A stretch of 64,000 nucleotides of DNA from Tessaracoccus oleiagri (GCF_900103275.1 NZ_FNGP01000001.1:868001-932000); one strand, 5' to 3'; positions 9,100 through 18,623 are shown, counted from the first letter of the stretch. The notes: generated by a model from the letters alone, not told the origin. Numbers and translations are program-made.

Positions 9100-10467
9100 A
9101 TGCCAGTGCGGACCACAGGTCGCCCCGCGGCATGGATCCTGACCGGCCTGTTGGCGGTGCTGCTCGTCGTGGCGGCCCAGTTCTTCGACGCGCCCGGACT
9201 GCTGGAGCGGCGGGCGACGTGGTGGCGGCCGATGGTGCAGCTGCCGGCGCACCTGCTGTTGCTGCTGGCGTGGTGGCAGCTGGGGCCCGGTTACCGTCGC
9301 CCCCTCCTCGCGGCGTCGATCTGGTCGCTGCCGCTGCTGTTCGTGCTGCCGCTGCACTCCCGCGACGCGTACAGCTACGCCGCCCAGGGGTGGCTGATGG
9401 CGCACGGTCAGAACCCGTACCTCGTGCCCTCCGGCGACGCCGGCACCTCCGGGTTGCTGGTGGGCGTGCACTGGTTCGAGACGACGTCGGTGTACCCCAG
9501 CCTGTCGCTGGAGATCTTCGGGCTCGTGGCGCGGCTGTTCGACTTCCACCCGTACTGGGCCGCCGTCGGGATGCGGCTGCCCAACGTCGTGGCGTTCGTC
9601 GTGCTGGCGTGGGCGGTGGCGAAATTGGCCGGTCACTACGGCGTCTCGCGGCGGCTCGCCTGGTGGTGGGGCGTGGCCAACCCGATCCTGCTGGTGCAGT
9701 GGGTCGGTGGTGTGCACAACGACGCGCTCATGATCGCGCTGGTCGCGGTGGCGGCCGTCCTCATGGTGCGGCGCGACTGGTGGTCGCTCGCGCTCGGCGG
9801 CATCGCCCTCGGGCTGGGCATGGGGATCAAGCAGTCGGCGGCATTGGCGGGGCTGGGCCTGGTGGCCGTCGCCTGGGAGTCCCGGCTGCGAGACGGCCGC
9901 CGGGGCTGGTGGCGACTGCTCGGGACCGCGGTGGTGCCGGGCTCGACGACGATCGTCACCTTCCTCGTCGTGTCCCTGGCGAGCGGGCTCGGGTTCGGCT
10001 GGACCGCCTCGACCGCCGGAAACCCCATCTCGGCGACGAGCAACGCGCCGCTGTCGTGGGTTGCCTCGTTCGGCCGCTACCACGAGCTCGCGGAGGTGGA
10101 GACGGTCAACGCCACGGTGACCACCGTGTCGCTCGTGCTGATGGTGGGCGCCATCGTCGCCCTGTACGTGTGGATCGGGCCGAAGGCCGACGACGCCGGC
10201 CGCCCTTGGCTGTTCCTGATCCTGTCGCTGCTCACGTTCGGGGCGCTCGGCCCGGCGCTCCAGCCGTGGTACCTCACGTGGATCATCCCGTTCTACGCGT
10301 TCGCGAAGCTCCGCGACGAGTGGCGCCTGGCGTGGTGGCTGCTGCTGGCCGGCTTCACGATGCTCCCGCCGCTGCAGGACCTGATGCCGCCGTACGTCGC
10401 CATGGGGGTGGTGGCCGTCCCACTGCTTGGATTCGTATGGTGGTGGCGCCGACGGGCCGCTGAGTAG
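9100..10467 (+). CDS. MptB-like polyprenol-phosphomannose-dependent alpha-1,6-mannosyltransferase
   Basis: The 455-residue integral membrane protein has about 12 hydrophobic segments. Asp89 in HSRDAYSYAAQG, followed by HGQNPY, is the loop-1 signature of GT-C mannosyltransferases using a lipid-phosphate donor. The later motifs GGVHNDALM and GIKQSAAL are characteristic of the MptA/MptB family, which builds the alpha-1,6-mannan core of lipomannan and related lipoglycans in actinobacteria. It precedes thrC by 9 nt on the same strand, a close spacing without an obvious functional link. The family is clear; the exact acceptor is not. Confidence 0.85.
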   Translation: MPVRTTGRPAAWILTGLLAVLLVVAAQFFDAPGLLERRATWWRPMVQLPAHLLLLLAWWQLGPGYRRPLLAASIWSLPLLFVLPLHSRDAYSYAAQGWLMAHGQNPYLVPSGDAGTSGLLVGVHWFETTSVYPSLSLEIFGLVARLFDFHPYWAAVGMRLPNVVAFVVLAWAVAKLAGHYGVSRRLAWWWGVANPILLVQWVGGVHNDALMIALVAVAAVLMVRRDWWSLALGGIALGLGMGIKQSAALAGLGLVAVAWESRLRDGRRGWWRLLGTAVVPGSTTIVTFLVVSLASGLGFGWTASTAGNPISATSNAPLSWVASFGRYHELAEVETVNATVTTVSLVLMVGAIVALYVWIGPKADDAGRPWLFLILSLLTFGALGPALQPWYLTWIIPFYAFAKLRDEWRLAWWLLLAGFTMLPPLQDLMPPYVAMGVVAVPLLGFVWWWRRRAAE

Positions 10468-10476
10468 GCTGGCGGC

Positions 10477-11901
10477 GTGCGTTACTTTTCGACGAGGGGC
10501 GCCGGCCCGCGCCGGTTCACCGACATCCTGCTCGAGGGCCTAGCCCCCGACGGCGGCCTCTACCTGCCCGAGACCTACCCGAGCGTCGACGCGGCGCAGC
10601 TCGAGGTGTGGAGCCGGCTGCTCCGCCGCGACGGGTACGCCGCCCTTGCGTACGAGGTGGTGCGGCTCTTCGTCGACGACATCCCCGATGAGGACCTCCG
10701 CGGCATCTGCGAGCGCGCGTACGCGCCGGAGAAGTTCGCGCACCCCGACGTGGTGCCGGTGACGGAGATGTCGGACGGCACTTGGCTGGTGCACCTGTCG
10801 AACGGCCCGTCGGCGGCGTTCAAGGACATGGCCATGCTGCTGCTCGGCGAGCTGTTCGCCTACGAGCTCGGCCGCCGCGGCCAGGAACTGAACATCCTCG
10901 GCGCCACCTCCGGCGACACGGGCTCGTCGGCCGAGTACGCGATGCTCGGCAAGCCCGGCGTGCGCGTCTTCATGCTGTCGCCCGCCGGCCGGATGTCCGA
11001 GTTCCAGCAGGCGCAGATGTTCTCCATCGACGACCCCGCGATCGTCAACATCGTCGTCGACGGGGTGTTCGACGACTGCCAGGACATCGTCAAGGCCGTC
11101 AACGCGGACGCCGCGTTCAAGGCGGACTATTCGCTGGGCGCGGTCAACTCCATCAACTGGGCCCGGCTGCTCGCGCAGATCGTCTACTACGTCGCCGCCT
11201 GGCTCAGGATCACCGACGCCGAGGGCCCGGCCGCCCGGGTGAGCTTCACGGTGCCGACGGGGAACTTCGGCAACATCGCCGCCGGCCACATCGCCCGCGA
11301 GATGGGGCTGCCGATCACGCAGTTGGTGCTGGCGACCAACGAGAACAACGTGCTCGAGGAGTTCTTCACCACCGGCGTCTACCGGCCGCGGCCGGGCGCG
11401 CTCCAGACGAGCTCACCGTCGATGGACATCTCCAAGGCCTCCAACTTCGAGCGGTTCGTGTTCGACCTCGTCGGACGCAGCCCGGAGCGGACGCGCGAGC
11501 TGTTCGTCGACAGGCTGCAGGCCGACGGGTTCTTCGACCTCTCCGGCGACCCGGCCTTCCTCCGGTTGCGCGACCGGTTCGGCTTCGTCGCCGGACACTC
11601 CACCCACGCCGACCGGCTGACGACGATCCGCCGCGTCCACGAGGCCGGCGAGGGGCTCGTCGACCCGCACACGGCGGACGCCCTGCACGTCGCGCGTGCG
11701 CTCGGGGAGGGGGTGACGGCGGTCCTCGAGACCGCGCTGCCGGTGAAGTTCTCGGAGACGATCGAGGCTGCGGTGGGCATCGTGCCGGACCGGCCGGAGC
11801 GCTTCGTCGGGCTCGAGGACAAGCGGCGGCACACCGTCGAGGCACCCAACGACCCGGAGGCGATCAAGGAGATCATCCGCCGTACGGTCGCCGGGGACTG
11901 A
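10477..11901 (+). CDS. thrC: Threonine synthase
   Basis: The 474-residue PLP enzyme converts O-phosphohomoserine to threonine, the last step of the pathway. The GTG start at 10477 gives the typical MRYFSTRG N-terminus. Lys116 in GPSAAFKDMAM is the PLP Schiff-base lysine, and the phosphate-binding loop reads ATSGDTGSSAEYAM. The length matches the longer bacterial and fungal-type threonine synthases. Other thr genes (hom, thrB) are not next to it, which is common in this group. It ends 3 nt before the convergent DUF1697 gene, with no room for a terminator. Confidence 0.96.
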   Translation: MRYFSTRGAGPRRFTDILLEGLAPDGGLYLPETYPSVDAAQLEVWSRLLRRDGYAALAYEVVRLFVDDIPDEDLRGICERAYAPEKFAHPDVVPVTEMSDGTWLVHLSNGPSAAFKDMAMLLLGELFAYELGRRGQELNILGATSGDTGSSAEYAMLGKPGVRVFMLSPAGRMSEFQQAQMFSIDDPAIVNIVVDGVFDDCQDIVKAVNADAAFKADYSLGAVNSINWARLLAQIVYYVAAWLRITDAEGPAARVSFTVPTGNFGNIAAGHIAREMGLPITQLVLATNENNVLEEFFTTGVYRPRPGALQTSSPSMDISKASNFERFVFDLVGRSPERTRELFVDRLQADGFFDLSGDPAFLRLRDRFGFVAGHSTHADRLTTIRRVHEAGEGLVDPHTADALHVARALGEGVTAVLETALPVKFSETIEAAVGIVPDRPERFVGLEDKRRHTVEAPNDPEAIKEIIRRTVAGD

Positions 11902-11904
11902 TCC

Positions 11905-12438
11905 TCAGCACCACTTCCGCGCGATGGTGTCGATGACGTTGAAGTTGCGGTTGGTGGTCACGCCCAGTGCGGCGGCGGCAGCCGCCACGACGGTGTTGCC
12001 CTGATGCTCGGGCGTGAGGAGCACGTGGATTGCGCGGCCGCGTACGACGACCTCGCCGGTCGGTGTGCTCGTGGCCTCCAGCGCGGCTGCCTGATCTTTT
12101 GTCGGCTCGTCCTTGAGCAACTCGACGTACTGGCGCTCGACCGCAGGCCGCGCCGCGCGGAGCTCAGCGCCGACCCGCGCGATCTCGGCGAACTCCTTGG
12201 GCGTGAAGACGATGGTGCGCACCTCGAAACCGCGGTCGGCGAGGAAGGCGCGCTCCAGTGCCTCCTCGATCCGCGCCCGCGAGCGCATGGAGGTGGAGAA
12301 CCGCACATTGCCGGTGTTGATGTGAGTCTCGACGTCAGTGAAGCCAACTCCCTCGACCACGCGCTGGATGTCGGCCTTCGGGAACTTGCGGTTCGCCCCC
12401 AGGTTTATCGCCCGCAGGAACGCGAGATAGGTGCCCAT
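11905..12438 (-). CDS. DUF1697 domain protein
   Basis: The 177-residue soluble protein matches the DUF1697 family: YLAFLRAINLGANRK at the start, the HINTGNV motif near residue 40, and the C-terminal RNFNVIDTIAR. The family has no established function. The gene is monocistronic and convergent with thrC. Upstream it faces the DUF222/HNH gene across a 256-nt intergenic region holding repeat copy 2. Confidence 0.88.
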   Translation of the reverse strand: MGTYLAFLRAINLGANRKFPKADIQRVVEGVGFTDVETHINTGNVRFSTSMRSRARIEEALERAFLADRGFEVRTIVFTPKEFAEIARVGAELRAARPAVERQYVELLKDEPTKDQAAALEATSTPTGEVVVRGRAIHVLLTPEHQGNTVVAAAAAALGVTTNRNFNVIDTIARKWC

Positions 12439-12479
12439 CCATCCTCCCTATGGTCTGCGGGTTTGTTTGCGCCGGATTG

Positions 12480-12550
12480 GTTTACCTGCCTCCGTCCGAT
12501 TTACCTGCCGTATTCAGCAGGTTTTTCGACTTTTGGCAGGTGGCAAGTTC
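12480..12550 (+). repeat. Dispersed repeat copy 2
   Basis: The core GCAGGTTTTTCG-N6-GGCAGGT lies at 12517-12541 and matches copies at 3202 and 24819 with exactly the same 6-nt spacer length but a different spacer (ACTTTT). Two TTTACCTGCC-type stretches just upstream (12481-12490 and 12500-12509) are the reverse complement of the GGCAGGTAAA that flanks the other copies, so inverted arms surround the core. The rest of the 256-nt region 12439-12694 shows nothing else recognisable except possible promoters for the divergent genes. Confidence 0.6.
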
Positions 12551-12694
12551 GTTTCACCCGGCCCATACTGCCACCGTCATGACTGCCGAGGAAGTGTCGC
12601 TGCATCGCCCGGTGGCCCAATTGGTCCGGCACGTCATTTGTCCGCAATTCGATCCACTGACCGTGGGCTCAGAACTGCTCAAAGAGAATTTCTG

Positions 12695-14185
12695 ATGCGG
12701 TCCGGTCGGGAACGCCTTTTGTCAGAGGTGGCTGATCTAATAGACCACATGAGCGATTCACTGCGGAGTCTGGAGGGCGCGATCGATGCCGCGCTGTCGG
12801 ATCTTCGCGCGCTTCGGATCGGCGGCGAGGAGGACGTGGCCGAGGTGAAGGCGGTGTTGGCTCGGCTGGAGGTCGCGGAGGCGCGGCTTGCCGGGCTGCG
12901 GCTGCAGTTGATCGGGGAAGCGCAAGCTGCGGGGGCTGCGGCCGCGGTGGACCAGGTTCGCAACTCGCCGCGCACCACCAGCGGCCAGGCCTCCGGCGTG
13001 CTCCGGTTGGGGAGGGACCTCGCGGACCGGTTCTGGGTCCTCGCCGACGCGCTGGCCGAAGGAGCGATCTCGGTCGCGCAGGCGGAGGCGATCATTACCG
13101 GGCTGAAGCGCCTCCCTTCCGCGCTCGGCCGCCACGACCTCGAGCGGTGCCAGCGGCAACTCCTGACCTTCTGCGACGAGCTCGGGCCAGCGGAGCTCAC
13201 CGTCGCGGCACTTCGGATGTGGGAACTGCTGGACCCCGACGGCGCCGACGAACTCGAAGCCACCCGCCTGGAGCGTGAGGAGCGGCTCGCGAAGGCCGGC
13301 CGCGCGTTCAAGATGACTCCGGACCATCACGGCTCGATGCGCCTGTCGGGCCAGCTCCCGACGGCCGACGCCGCGCTGCTGCAGGCGCAGTTAGATGCGC
13401 TGATGCCACCCGCGTCGTCATACGTTGACGAGGGCGGGGAGGTGCCGGGCCCGGAGACCCGCCGGGCGGATGCGTTGATGCGCTTGGCGGGGATCGCGGC
13501 CGCCTCCGGCGAGGTCCCGGCTCAGGGCGGGGACCGTCCCCACGTGCAGATCACGCTGCCGTTGTCCCTTCTCACCGACGGGCTCGGCGCCGCAGGCGTG
13601 TTCGGGTTCGGCGACGAGTCGTTGTCGGCGGGGGAGGCGCGTCGGATGGCGTGCGACGCCGGCCTCATCCCGCTCGTCCTGGGCTCCGACTCCCAGCCCC
13701 TCGACGTGGGCCGGGAGTACCGGCTCGTCCCCAAGGGGCTGCGGGCGGCGCTGACGCATCGGGACCAGGGTTGCGTGTTCCCGCACTGCACCGCCCGGCC
13801 CGCGGCCTGCGAGGCGCACCACATCCAGCCGTGGTGGGCCGGCGGGGACACGTCGCTGCAGAATCTCGTGCTCCTTTGCCCGCACCATCACCGGCTGGTC
13901 GAGCCGGACCCCGAGCGGGCACCCGAGTGGCAGTGGGAGGTCACCATCGACGAGGCCACCGGCAGACCGGTCTTCGTCCCGCCGCGCCACGTCGACCCGG
14001 CCCGCAGGCCACGACAACACCCCCGCTTCCGCCTCCAAGACCTGACGGCCCCACCACCCGACGAGGGACCAGTCTGCCCCGAGCCGGATCCATGGCGCCC
14101 GCCAGACGAGGACCCATGGCACCAACTCGATCCGCTCGGTTCCGGTATGACCGGACATGCCGCGGGCCAGTCCTACGGGGCGTAG
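12695..14185 (+). CDS. DUF222 domain-containing HNH endonuclease (13E12-repeat family)
   Basis: The ATG at 12695 is preferred (496 residues). A later ATG at 12749 is possible, and the frame is open upstream without a good start. The N-terminal two thirds is the helical DUF222 domain. The C-terminal third is an HNH nuclease module, with a Cys pair in CVFPHC, then CEAHHIQPWW and CPHHHRL carrying the metal and catalytic histidines. Proteins of this type occur in many copies in actinobacterial genomes and are related to the REP13E12 proteins of mycobacteria. Mobility is suspected but their role is unsettled. The Pro-rich C-terminal tail (last 60 residues) is variable. The position beside a dispersed repeat and among accessory genes fits a mobile or recently gained segment. 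Confidence 0.88.
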   Translation: MRSGRERLLSEVADLIDHMSDSLRSLEGAIDAALSDLRALRIGGEEDVAEVKAVLARLEVAEARLAGLRLQLIGEAQAAGAAAAVDQVRNSPRTTSGQASGVLRLGRDLADRFWVLADALAEGAISVAQAEAIITGLKRLPSALGRHDLERCQRQLLTFCDELGPAELTVAALRMWELLDPDGADELEATRLEREERLAKAGRAFKMTPDHHGSMRLSGQLPTADAALLQAQLDALMPPASSYVDEGGEVPGPETRRADALMRLAGIAAASGEVPAQGGDRPHVQITLPLSLLTDGLGAAGVFGFGDESLSAGEARRMACDAGLIPLVLGSDSQPLDVGREYRLVPKGLRAALTHRDQGCVFPHCTARPAACEAHHIQPWWAGGDTSLQNLVLLCPHHHRLVEPDPERAPEWQWEVTIDEATGRPVFVPPRHVDPARRPRQHPRFRLQDLTAPPPDEGPVCPEPDPWRPPDEDPWHQLDPLGSGMTGHAAGQSYGA

Positions 14186-14245
14186 TATTCATGCTGGTCG
14201 AAGGTGGACAACTGGGTTCGCCCGTCCGTTTGGGGGTGTGTGACT

Positions 14246-15022
14246 GTGGTCACGTTGCAGGAGAAATATCCCGTCTGGCACGCGGTGGCGTGGATCGCCA
14301 TCTACGTCATCACGGTCAACGTGGGCGACTTGCTCTCTGAAATGGCAGGAGAGCCGAACTCGGTGACTAGTGCTCTCCTGGTCCTGCTTTCGTTGTGGTT
14401 GGTTGTCGATCTGCGGCGACGTGGCTGGCTGGGTTACTACGGTGTCCGCCCGCTACGTCGAGAGGATTTCCAGTCGATGCTGCTATACCTGCCGCTCCTC
14501 CTGATCGTCTCACTGCAATTCACCAAAGGATTCAAGGAAGATCTCACCTTCACGGCAGTACTGCTCATCATCGTGCTGATGGTCTGTGTCGGCTTCCTCG
14601 AGGAACTCATCTTCCGGGGAATGCTGCTACGTGGCATCCAGCGCACCAGCACGCTCACGCGCGCGATCGTGATCTCGGGCGTCACCTTCGGCATCGGACA
14701 CGTGGTGAACCTCGCCCGTGGGATGACACCGCTAGAGCAGGCCATCCAGGTCGGCTTCGGCGTGGTCCTCGGCATCGTCCTGGCGCTGCTCTTCGTCGTC
14801 ACCGGGACCATCGTCCCGCTTATCGTGTTCCATGCGCTGCTCAACATCAGCGGGAACATCACCCTGGGTGACCCCACGGCAGACCTGATCATGCTCGCTG
14901 CCACCACTGTCGTCTGTGTGGGCTACGCGCTCTACCTGATGGCCGTGCTGCGGCGGAAGGGCCCCGCCGAGGCAATAGCGCAGCCAGCCCCTACGATGCC
15001 CGCAACGGTTGCGGTCGTCTGA
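14246..15022 (+). CDS. CPBP-family intramembrane metalloprotease (CAAX protease-like, Abi)
   Basis: A polytopic membrane protein of about 258 residues. Starts at GTG 14204, 14240 and 14246 are in frame; 14246 has the best spacing (9 nt) from a GGGGG stretch. The motif EELIFRG (Glu119, Glu120, Arg124), a His in FGIGHVVN (His152) and a third in FHALLN are the metal-binding and catalytic residues of the CPBP (Rce1/Abi) family. Bacterial members serve in bacteriocin self-immunity or maturation, or in unknown membrane proteolysis. No bacteriocin precursor is visible nearby. Base composition is lower in GC than the flanking core genes, consistent with transfer. Confidence 0.85.
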   Translation: MVTLQEKYPVWHAVAWIAIYVITVNVGDLLSEMAGEPNSVTSALLVLLSLWLVVDLRRRGWLGYYGVRPLRREDFQSMLLYLPLLLIVSLQFTKGFKEDLTFTAVLLIIVLMVCVGFLEELIFRGMLLRGIQRTSTLTRAIVISGVTFGIGHVVNLARGMTPLEQAIQVGFGVVLGIVLALLFVVTGTIVPLIVFHALLNISGNITLGDPTADLIMLAATTVVCVGYALYLMAVLRRKGPAEAIAQPAPTMPATVAVV

Positions 15023-15094
15023 TCGATCTGCCCCGAGAACGCGAGGGCGGCGCGTCGGATGCCCGCCGCGCCGCCCCTGCAGTTGGAGCGCCAC

Positions 15095-15982
15095 TCAGCC
15101 GATGACGATGAGTTCCGCCTCCTCGGGCACGGACGACGCGGCCACCGTGTCGAGGATCCACTGCTGGGCCGCAGCGGTGTCGACACGGTAGGCGAAGTCG
15201 ATGCCCCGGCAGTAGGAGTTGAGCCCGAACGAAGTCACCGCGACGATCAGGTTGGACTCGTAGCCCCCGAGGAAGATCGGCCCGCCGGAGTCGCCCGAAC
15301 ACGTGCCGCCCTTCCCCTTGCCGTTGCCGACCGTCTGGACGTTGAAGCCCGCGTTGTTCTGGCTGTTGAGGTTGGTGATCTTCCCCTGCGCCATGAGCCG
15401 GCTGCGGAACGACTCGACCCCCACCGGGCTGCTGTAGGACAATCCGTACCCACTCGCGGTCACGGTGAGGTTCTGGAGACCGCGTTGGGTGGCGAGAGCG
15501 TCGAGCATGCCCACCTCGGCCAACTGGCCGTACTCCTCCAGATAGATGGGCTGGTCCAGGATCACCAGGCCGAGGTCCTTGGTGTCGGGGAACGAGGCGA
15601 AGTCGTCGAAGCCCCAGTTGTAGAGCTCGTCAGAGGTGGCGCACAGTGTCCCCAGCGTGCCCTCGGCACAGCCATCGGGGTAGCCGCTGCTCGCGGGCTC
15701 GCCCGTCTCCGTGTTGTAGTCGGCGCCAGCGTCCTGCTGGAACCAGATGACGGCAGTGTCGGCGCCGTCGGTGCAGTGACCGGCCGTCAGGAAGACGCTG
15801 GGCGACAGCAGGGAGCCGGAGCAGCGCCCGGTGAACTCGCCCTCTTCGTCGTAGAACGCCACGAGGCCCACGAAGGGGTGCTCGTCATCGGGTACGTAAT
15901 TGCCGGTGATCGCGTGGCCGGGCGCGATCGTCATGGCCAGCAGCACCAGCGCTCCGGCCAAGCTCGTCAGTATTCGTCTCAT
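15095..15982 (-). CDS. Secreted trypsin-like serine protease (S1 family)
   Basis: The 295-residue protein starts with a signal peptide (MRR, then a hydrophobic core, cleavage likely after GHA near residue 24). The S1 catalytic triad is visible as His69 in TAGHC, Asp136 in TKDLGLVILD and Ser232 in GDSGGP, and four or more cysteines suit extracellular disulfides. The substrate is unknown. No sorting signal or C-terminal anchor is present, so it is probably released. It is monocistronic in the 12.4-16.6 kb accessory stretch. The 174 nt upstream (15983-16156) shows only short CCCCTCGTC direct repeats. Confidence 0.88.
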   Translation of the reverse strand: MRRILTSLAGALVLLAMTIAPGHAITGNYVPDDEHPFVGLVAFYDEEGEFTGRCSGSLLSPSVFLTAGHCTDGADTAVIWFQQDAGADYNTETGEPASSGYPDGCAEGTLGTLCATSDELYNWGFDDFASFPDTKDLGLVILDQPIYLEEYGQLAEVGMLDALATQRGLQNLTVTASGYGLSYSSPVGVESFRSRLMAQGKITNLNSQNNAGFNVQTVGNGKGKGGTCSGDSGGPIFLGGYESNLIVAVTSFGLNSYCRGIDFAYRVDTAAAQQWILDTVAASSVPEEAELIVIG

Positions 15983-16156
15983 CTCTCACCCCTCGTCCAT
16001 GAAGCCCCTCGTCGGGCCCCTCGGTGTATGGGGTGACAGTAAGCGCTCCCCCCGGCCACCGGCGGCCGAATGGGTCACCATTCTCTGCCGATCTGCACCT
16101 TCCCAGACGTCGTCCGGCGGGTTACTGTGCAACCAAGCGCTATTCGAGGGGGGAAC

Positions 16157-16630
16157 ATGAACAGCGAACGTATCGTCGTCGAATTCACCGAGCAGACGCT
16201 CGAGGCGGGTGAGAGCGCCAAGGCGCCGCTCGAGACCCTGCAGTCGTCGCTCGACGCGAAGGCGGTCGAGTTGGACGTCAGGGGGCTGCCGGACAATCCA
16301 CCCAATGCTGTCGCGTGGTGGCTGGCTGCCTGGTACGGGATCAAGGTCGTCGCAAAGTTCGTCGTCGATCACGACGACACCTGGAACGCGATCACCACGT
16401 TCATCGCCGACGTGATGGACGGGCACCTGAAGGATGGCTGGGTCAAGATCGAGGTGGCGGCCGACGGCACGGTGACTCACTCAACCCACAAGGGCAACGA
16501 GCATCCGGAGGGTTCGATCGTCACGGTGAAGGACGGCAAGGAGGAGGTTCGTCAATCGGACGCCGCCCAATTCACGCGGGAGCACTTCCTGAAGGCGCTC
16601 CGAGAAGTCCTCAAGAACCTCTTGTCATAG
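16157..16630 (+). CDS. Hypothetical protein, no family recognised
   Basis: The 157-residue protein begins at ATG 16157 behind a strong GAGGGGGG ribosome-binding site. It has an N-terminal strand-rich segment, a Trp-rich helical stretch (AWWLAAWYG, about residues 53-61) that may be amphipathic or membrane-associated, and a charged C-terminus with the helix FLKALREVLKNLL. No signal peptide is seen. It lies between a secreted protease and the P450 gene and overlaps the P450 3' end by 6 nt. No function can be assigned. Confidence 0.7.
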   Translation: MNSERIVVEFTEQTLEAGESAKAPLETLQSSLDAKAVELDVRGLPDNPPNAVAWWLAAWYGIKVVAKFVVDHDDTWNAITTFIADVMDGHLKDGWVKIEVAADGTVTHSTHKGNEHPEGSIVTVKDGKEEVRQSDAAQFTREHFLKALREVLKNLLS

Positions 16631-17818
16631 AACGAGCCCGAAGCCGCGCAGGGCGTAACCGGCGACGAGGTCGTCCCACCCCAACGTCGGGCGGCTGAGG
16701 ATCCTCGGTTCGCGGCGCAGCAGGGTGGTGAGCAGCACGTCGGTCTCGAGGATGGCGAGCGGCTGCCCGGGGCACTTGTGCGCGCCGTCGCCGAAGCTCA
16801 GGCCCGCGCGGTCGACGCCCTGCGCCACGTCGCGCCCGGGGCAGAGCGACAGGGGCTCCTCGCCAACGGCCTGCGGATCCGCATTGGCGGGGCGGATGCA
16901 CACGTCGACGAGGTCGCCCGGCGGAATCGTCCACGACTTGTCGCCGTCGCTGATGGCCACCTCCTCCTGCACCCGCCGGTACAGGTGCCCGACCACCGGC
17001 TCGAGGCGGATGACCTCGGTGAGGATCGCGAGCCGCTCGGGCTCGTCGGCGACGAGGTAGCGCGCCCGAAGCCGGTCGTCGTCCAGGAGATGCCAACACG
17101 CCATCGCGATGAACTCGCGCGTGGTGACCATGCCGGCGGTGCCGTAGGTGACGCACTCGACGAGGATGTCGAGGTTCGAGTAGCCCTCCGCGATGAGGTG
17201 GCTCACGACGTCCTCGCGCGGCTCCCTGCGCCGAGCCTTGACGGCCGGGCGCACGTCGGCGAACCAGAACCGGGCGATGGGTGCGAGCCCGTTGAACGCC
17301 GCCGCGGCCCACTGCCGCTTCGACCGTCCGAGGCCCGGTTTGGTGATGTCGAAGGGCGGCTGGTTGAAGAACGTCACCAGCCGCCGGCTCATGCCTCGGA
17401 TGTCGGATTCGGTGAGCCCGACGACCTCCCGCGTCACCTCCACCGAGTAGTGCAGCGCCAGCTCGTCGACGGTGCACCGCCCGGCCGCGACGGCCTCGTC
17501 GACCAGCCGCTCGGCGCTCGCGCGCATGAGGTCGCGGTACCGGGACGACACCACCTTCGGCGCGAAGAACCGCGCGACCTTCTTGCGCTGCTGGTCGTGC
17601 AGCTCGCCGTCGGAGAAGAGGATCGGGTGGTGCTTCGTGTAGCCCTTGGGCACGTACTCCGCGGTGAAGCCGGCCTGCGTCGTCGCGTGCCGGGCCTGGA
17701 GCACCTGGCGGGCGGCGGCCAGCGACCGGATCCGCCACACGTGCCCGACCCGCTCGACGCGGGGGCCGTCGGCCTCGTCCGGCCTGTTGCTGCGACGGGT
17801 GGGTGCTGGCTGCTCCAT
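16625..17818 (-). CDS. Cytochrome P450, probable carotenoid-cluster hydroxylase
   Basis: The 397-residue soluble class I type P450 has the I-helix AGMVTT (residues 228-233, oxygen activation), the K-helix EVIR (Glu268 to Arg271) and the heme loop FGDGAHKCPG with axial Cys349. It is divergent from the crtT-like/crtU-like pair by 92 nt. In Brevibacterium linens a P450 in the carotenoid cluster has been linked to the 3-hydroxylation of isorenieratene, so hydroxylation of an aryl carotenoid is a reasonable inference here. Ferredoxin and reductase partners are not in the window. Confidence 0.85.
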   Translation of the reverse strand: MEQPAPTRRSNRPDEADGPRVERVGHVWRIRSLAAARQVLQARHATTQAGFTAEYVPKGYTKHHPILFSDGELHDQQRKKVARFFAPKVVSSRYRDLMRASAERLVDEAVAAGRCTVDELALHYSVEVTREVVGLTESDIRGMSRRLVTFFNQPPFDITKPGLGRSKRQWAAAAFNGLAPIARFWFADVRPAVKARRREPREDVVSHLIAEGYSNLDILVECVTYGTAGMVTTREFIAMACWHLLDDDRLRARYLVADEPERLAILTEVIRLEPVVGHLYRRVQEEVAISDGDKSWTIPPGDLVDVCIRPANADPQAVGEEPLSLCPGRDVAQGVDRAGLSFGDGAHKCPGQPLAILETDVLLTTLLRREPRILSRPTLGWDDLVAGYALRGFGLVL

Positions 17819-17910
17819 GATGCGTCTCCCGGCTCTGGTTGTCCCCAGACTAGGGCCTTTCTGGTAGACAATGCCTAGAGGCCGAACGGCCGTCCGAGGG
17901 AGGACCCACC

Positions 17911-18621
17911 GTGCACAACGTCCGCACCGCCTTCGACCGCGGCGCCGGCCGCTACGACCTCCTCACCTCCCTCAATCCCGGCTACCACCGCCACCTCCGT
18001 TCCGCCGCCCGCGAGCTCCGCCGCCGCATCGGGACGCCCGGCCGGCACCGGCTGATGGACCTGGCCTGCGGCTCCGGCTCCTCCACGCGCGCGCTCCTCG
18101 CCGCCGGCCCCGCGAGCATCCTCGGGCTCGACGCGTCGGAGGGCATGCTCGCGGAAGCGCGCCGCAAGCGCTGGCCCGACGGGGTGCGCTTCGCCCACGC
18201 GGTGTGCGGCAACCTCGACGTCGACTCGCTCGGGCCGGACAGCCGCGACGGGATCTTCGCGGCGTACCTGTTCCGCAACGTGCCGGAGTCGACGCGCGAC
18301 GCGGCCGTGCGCGAGACGTTCGACCTCCTGCGCCCGGGCGGCTGGCTCGTCGCGCAGGAATACTCGGTGGCCGGCGACCCGGGAGCCGCCCGCCGCTGGG
18401 ACGTGATCAGCCGCTCCATCATCATTCCGCTGGCCGTGATGGTCGACGGCAACCCCGACCTCTACCACTACCTCTGGCGCAGCGTGCACGAGTTCGACTC
18501 CACCGCCCGGTTCATGCGCCGCCTCTCGGACGCCGGCTTCATCGACGTCGCCACCCGCACCGTCCCCGGATGGCAGCGTGGCATCCTGCACACGTTCGTC
18601 GCCCGCAAACCTGAGGAGTGA
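17911..18621 (+). CDS. Class I SAM-dependent methyltransferase (CrtT-like position)
   Basis: The 236-residue protein has a GTG start at 17911 behind GAGGGAGGA. It resembles UbiE/CrtT methyltransferases: YDLLTSLNPGYH near the start, the SAM-binding loop LMDLACGSGSS (about residues 48-58), the acidic GLDASEGML strand end, and LRPGGWLVAQEY. It sits directly upstream of the crtU-like gene, the same pairing as crtT-crtU in the Streptomyces griseus carotenoid cluster. CrtT's own role there is not firmly established. An alternative is a quinone methyltransferase, but the context favours carotenoids. Confidence 0.82.
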   Translation: MHNVRTAFDRGAGRYDLLTSLNPGYHRHLRSAARELRRRIGTPGRHRLMDLACGSGSSTRALLAAGPASILGLDASEGMLAEARRKRWPDGVRFAHAVCGNLDVDSLGPDSRDGIFAAYLFRNVPESTRDAAVRETFDLLRPGGWLVAQEYSVAGDPGAARRWDVISRSIIIPLAVMVDGNPDLYHYLWRSVHEFDSTARFMRRLSDAGFIDVATRTVPGWQRGILHTFVARKPEE

Positions 18622-18623
18622 CC

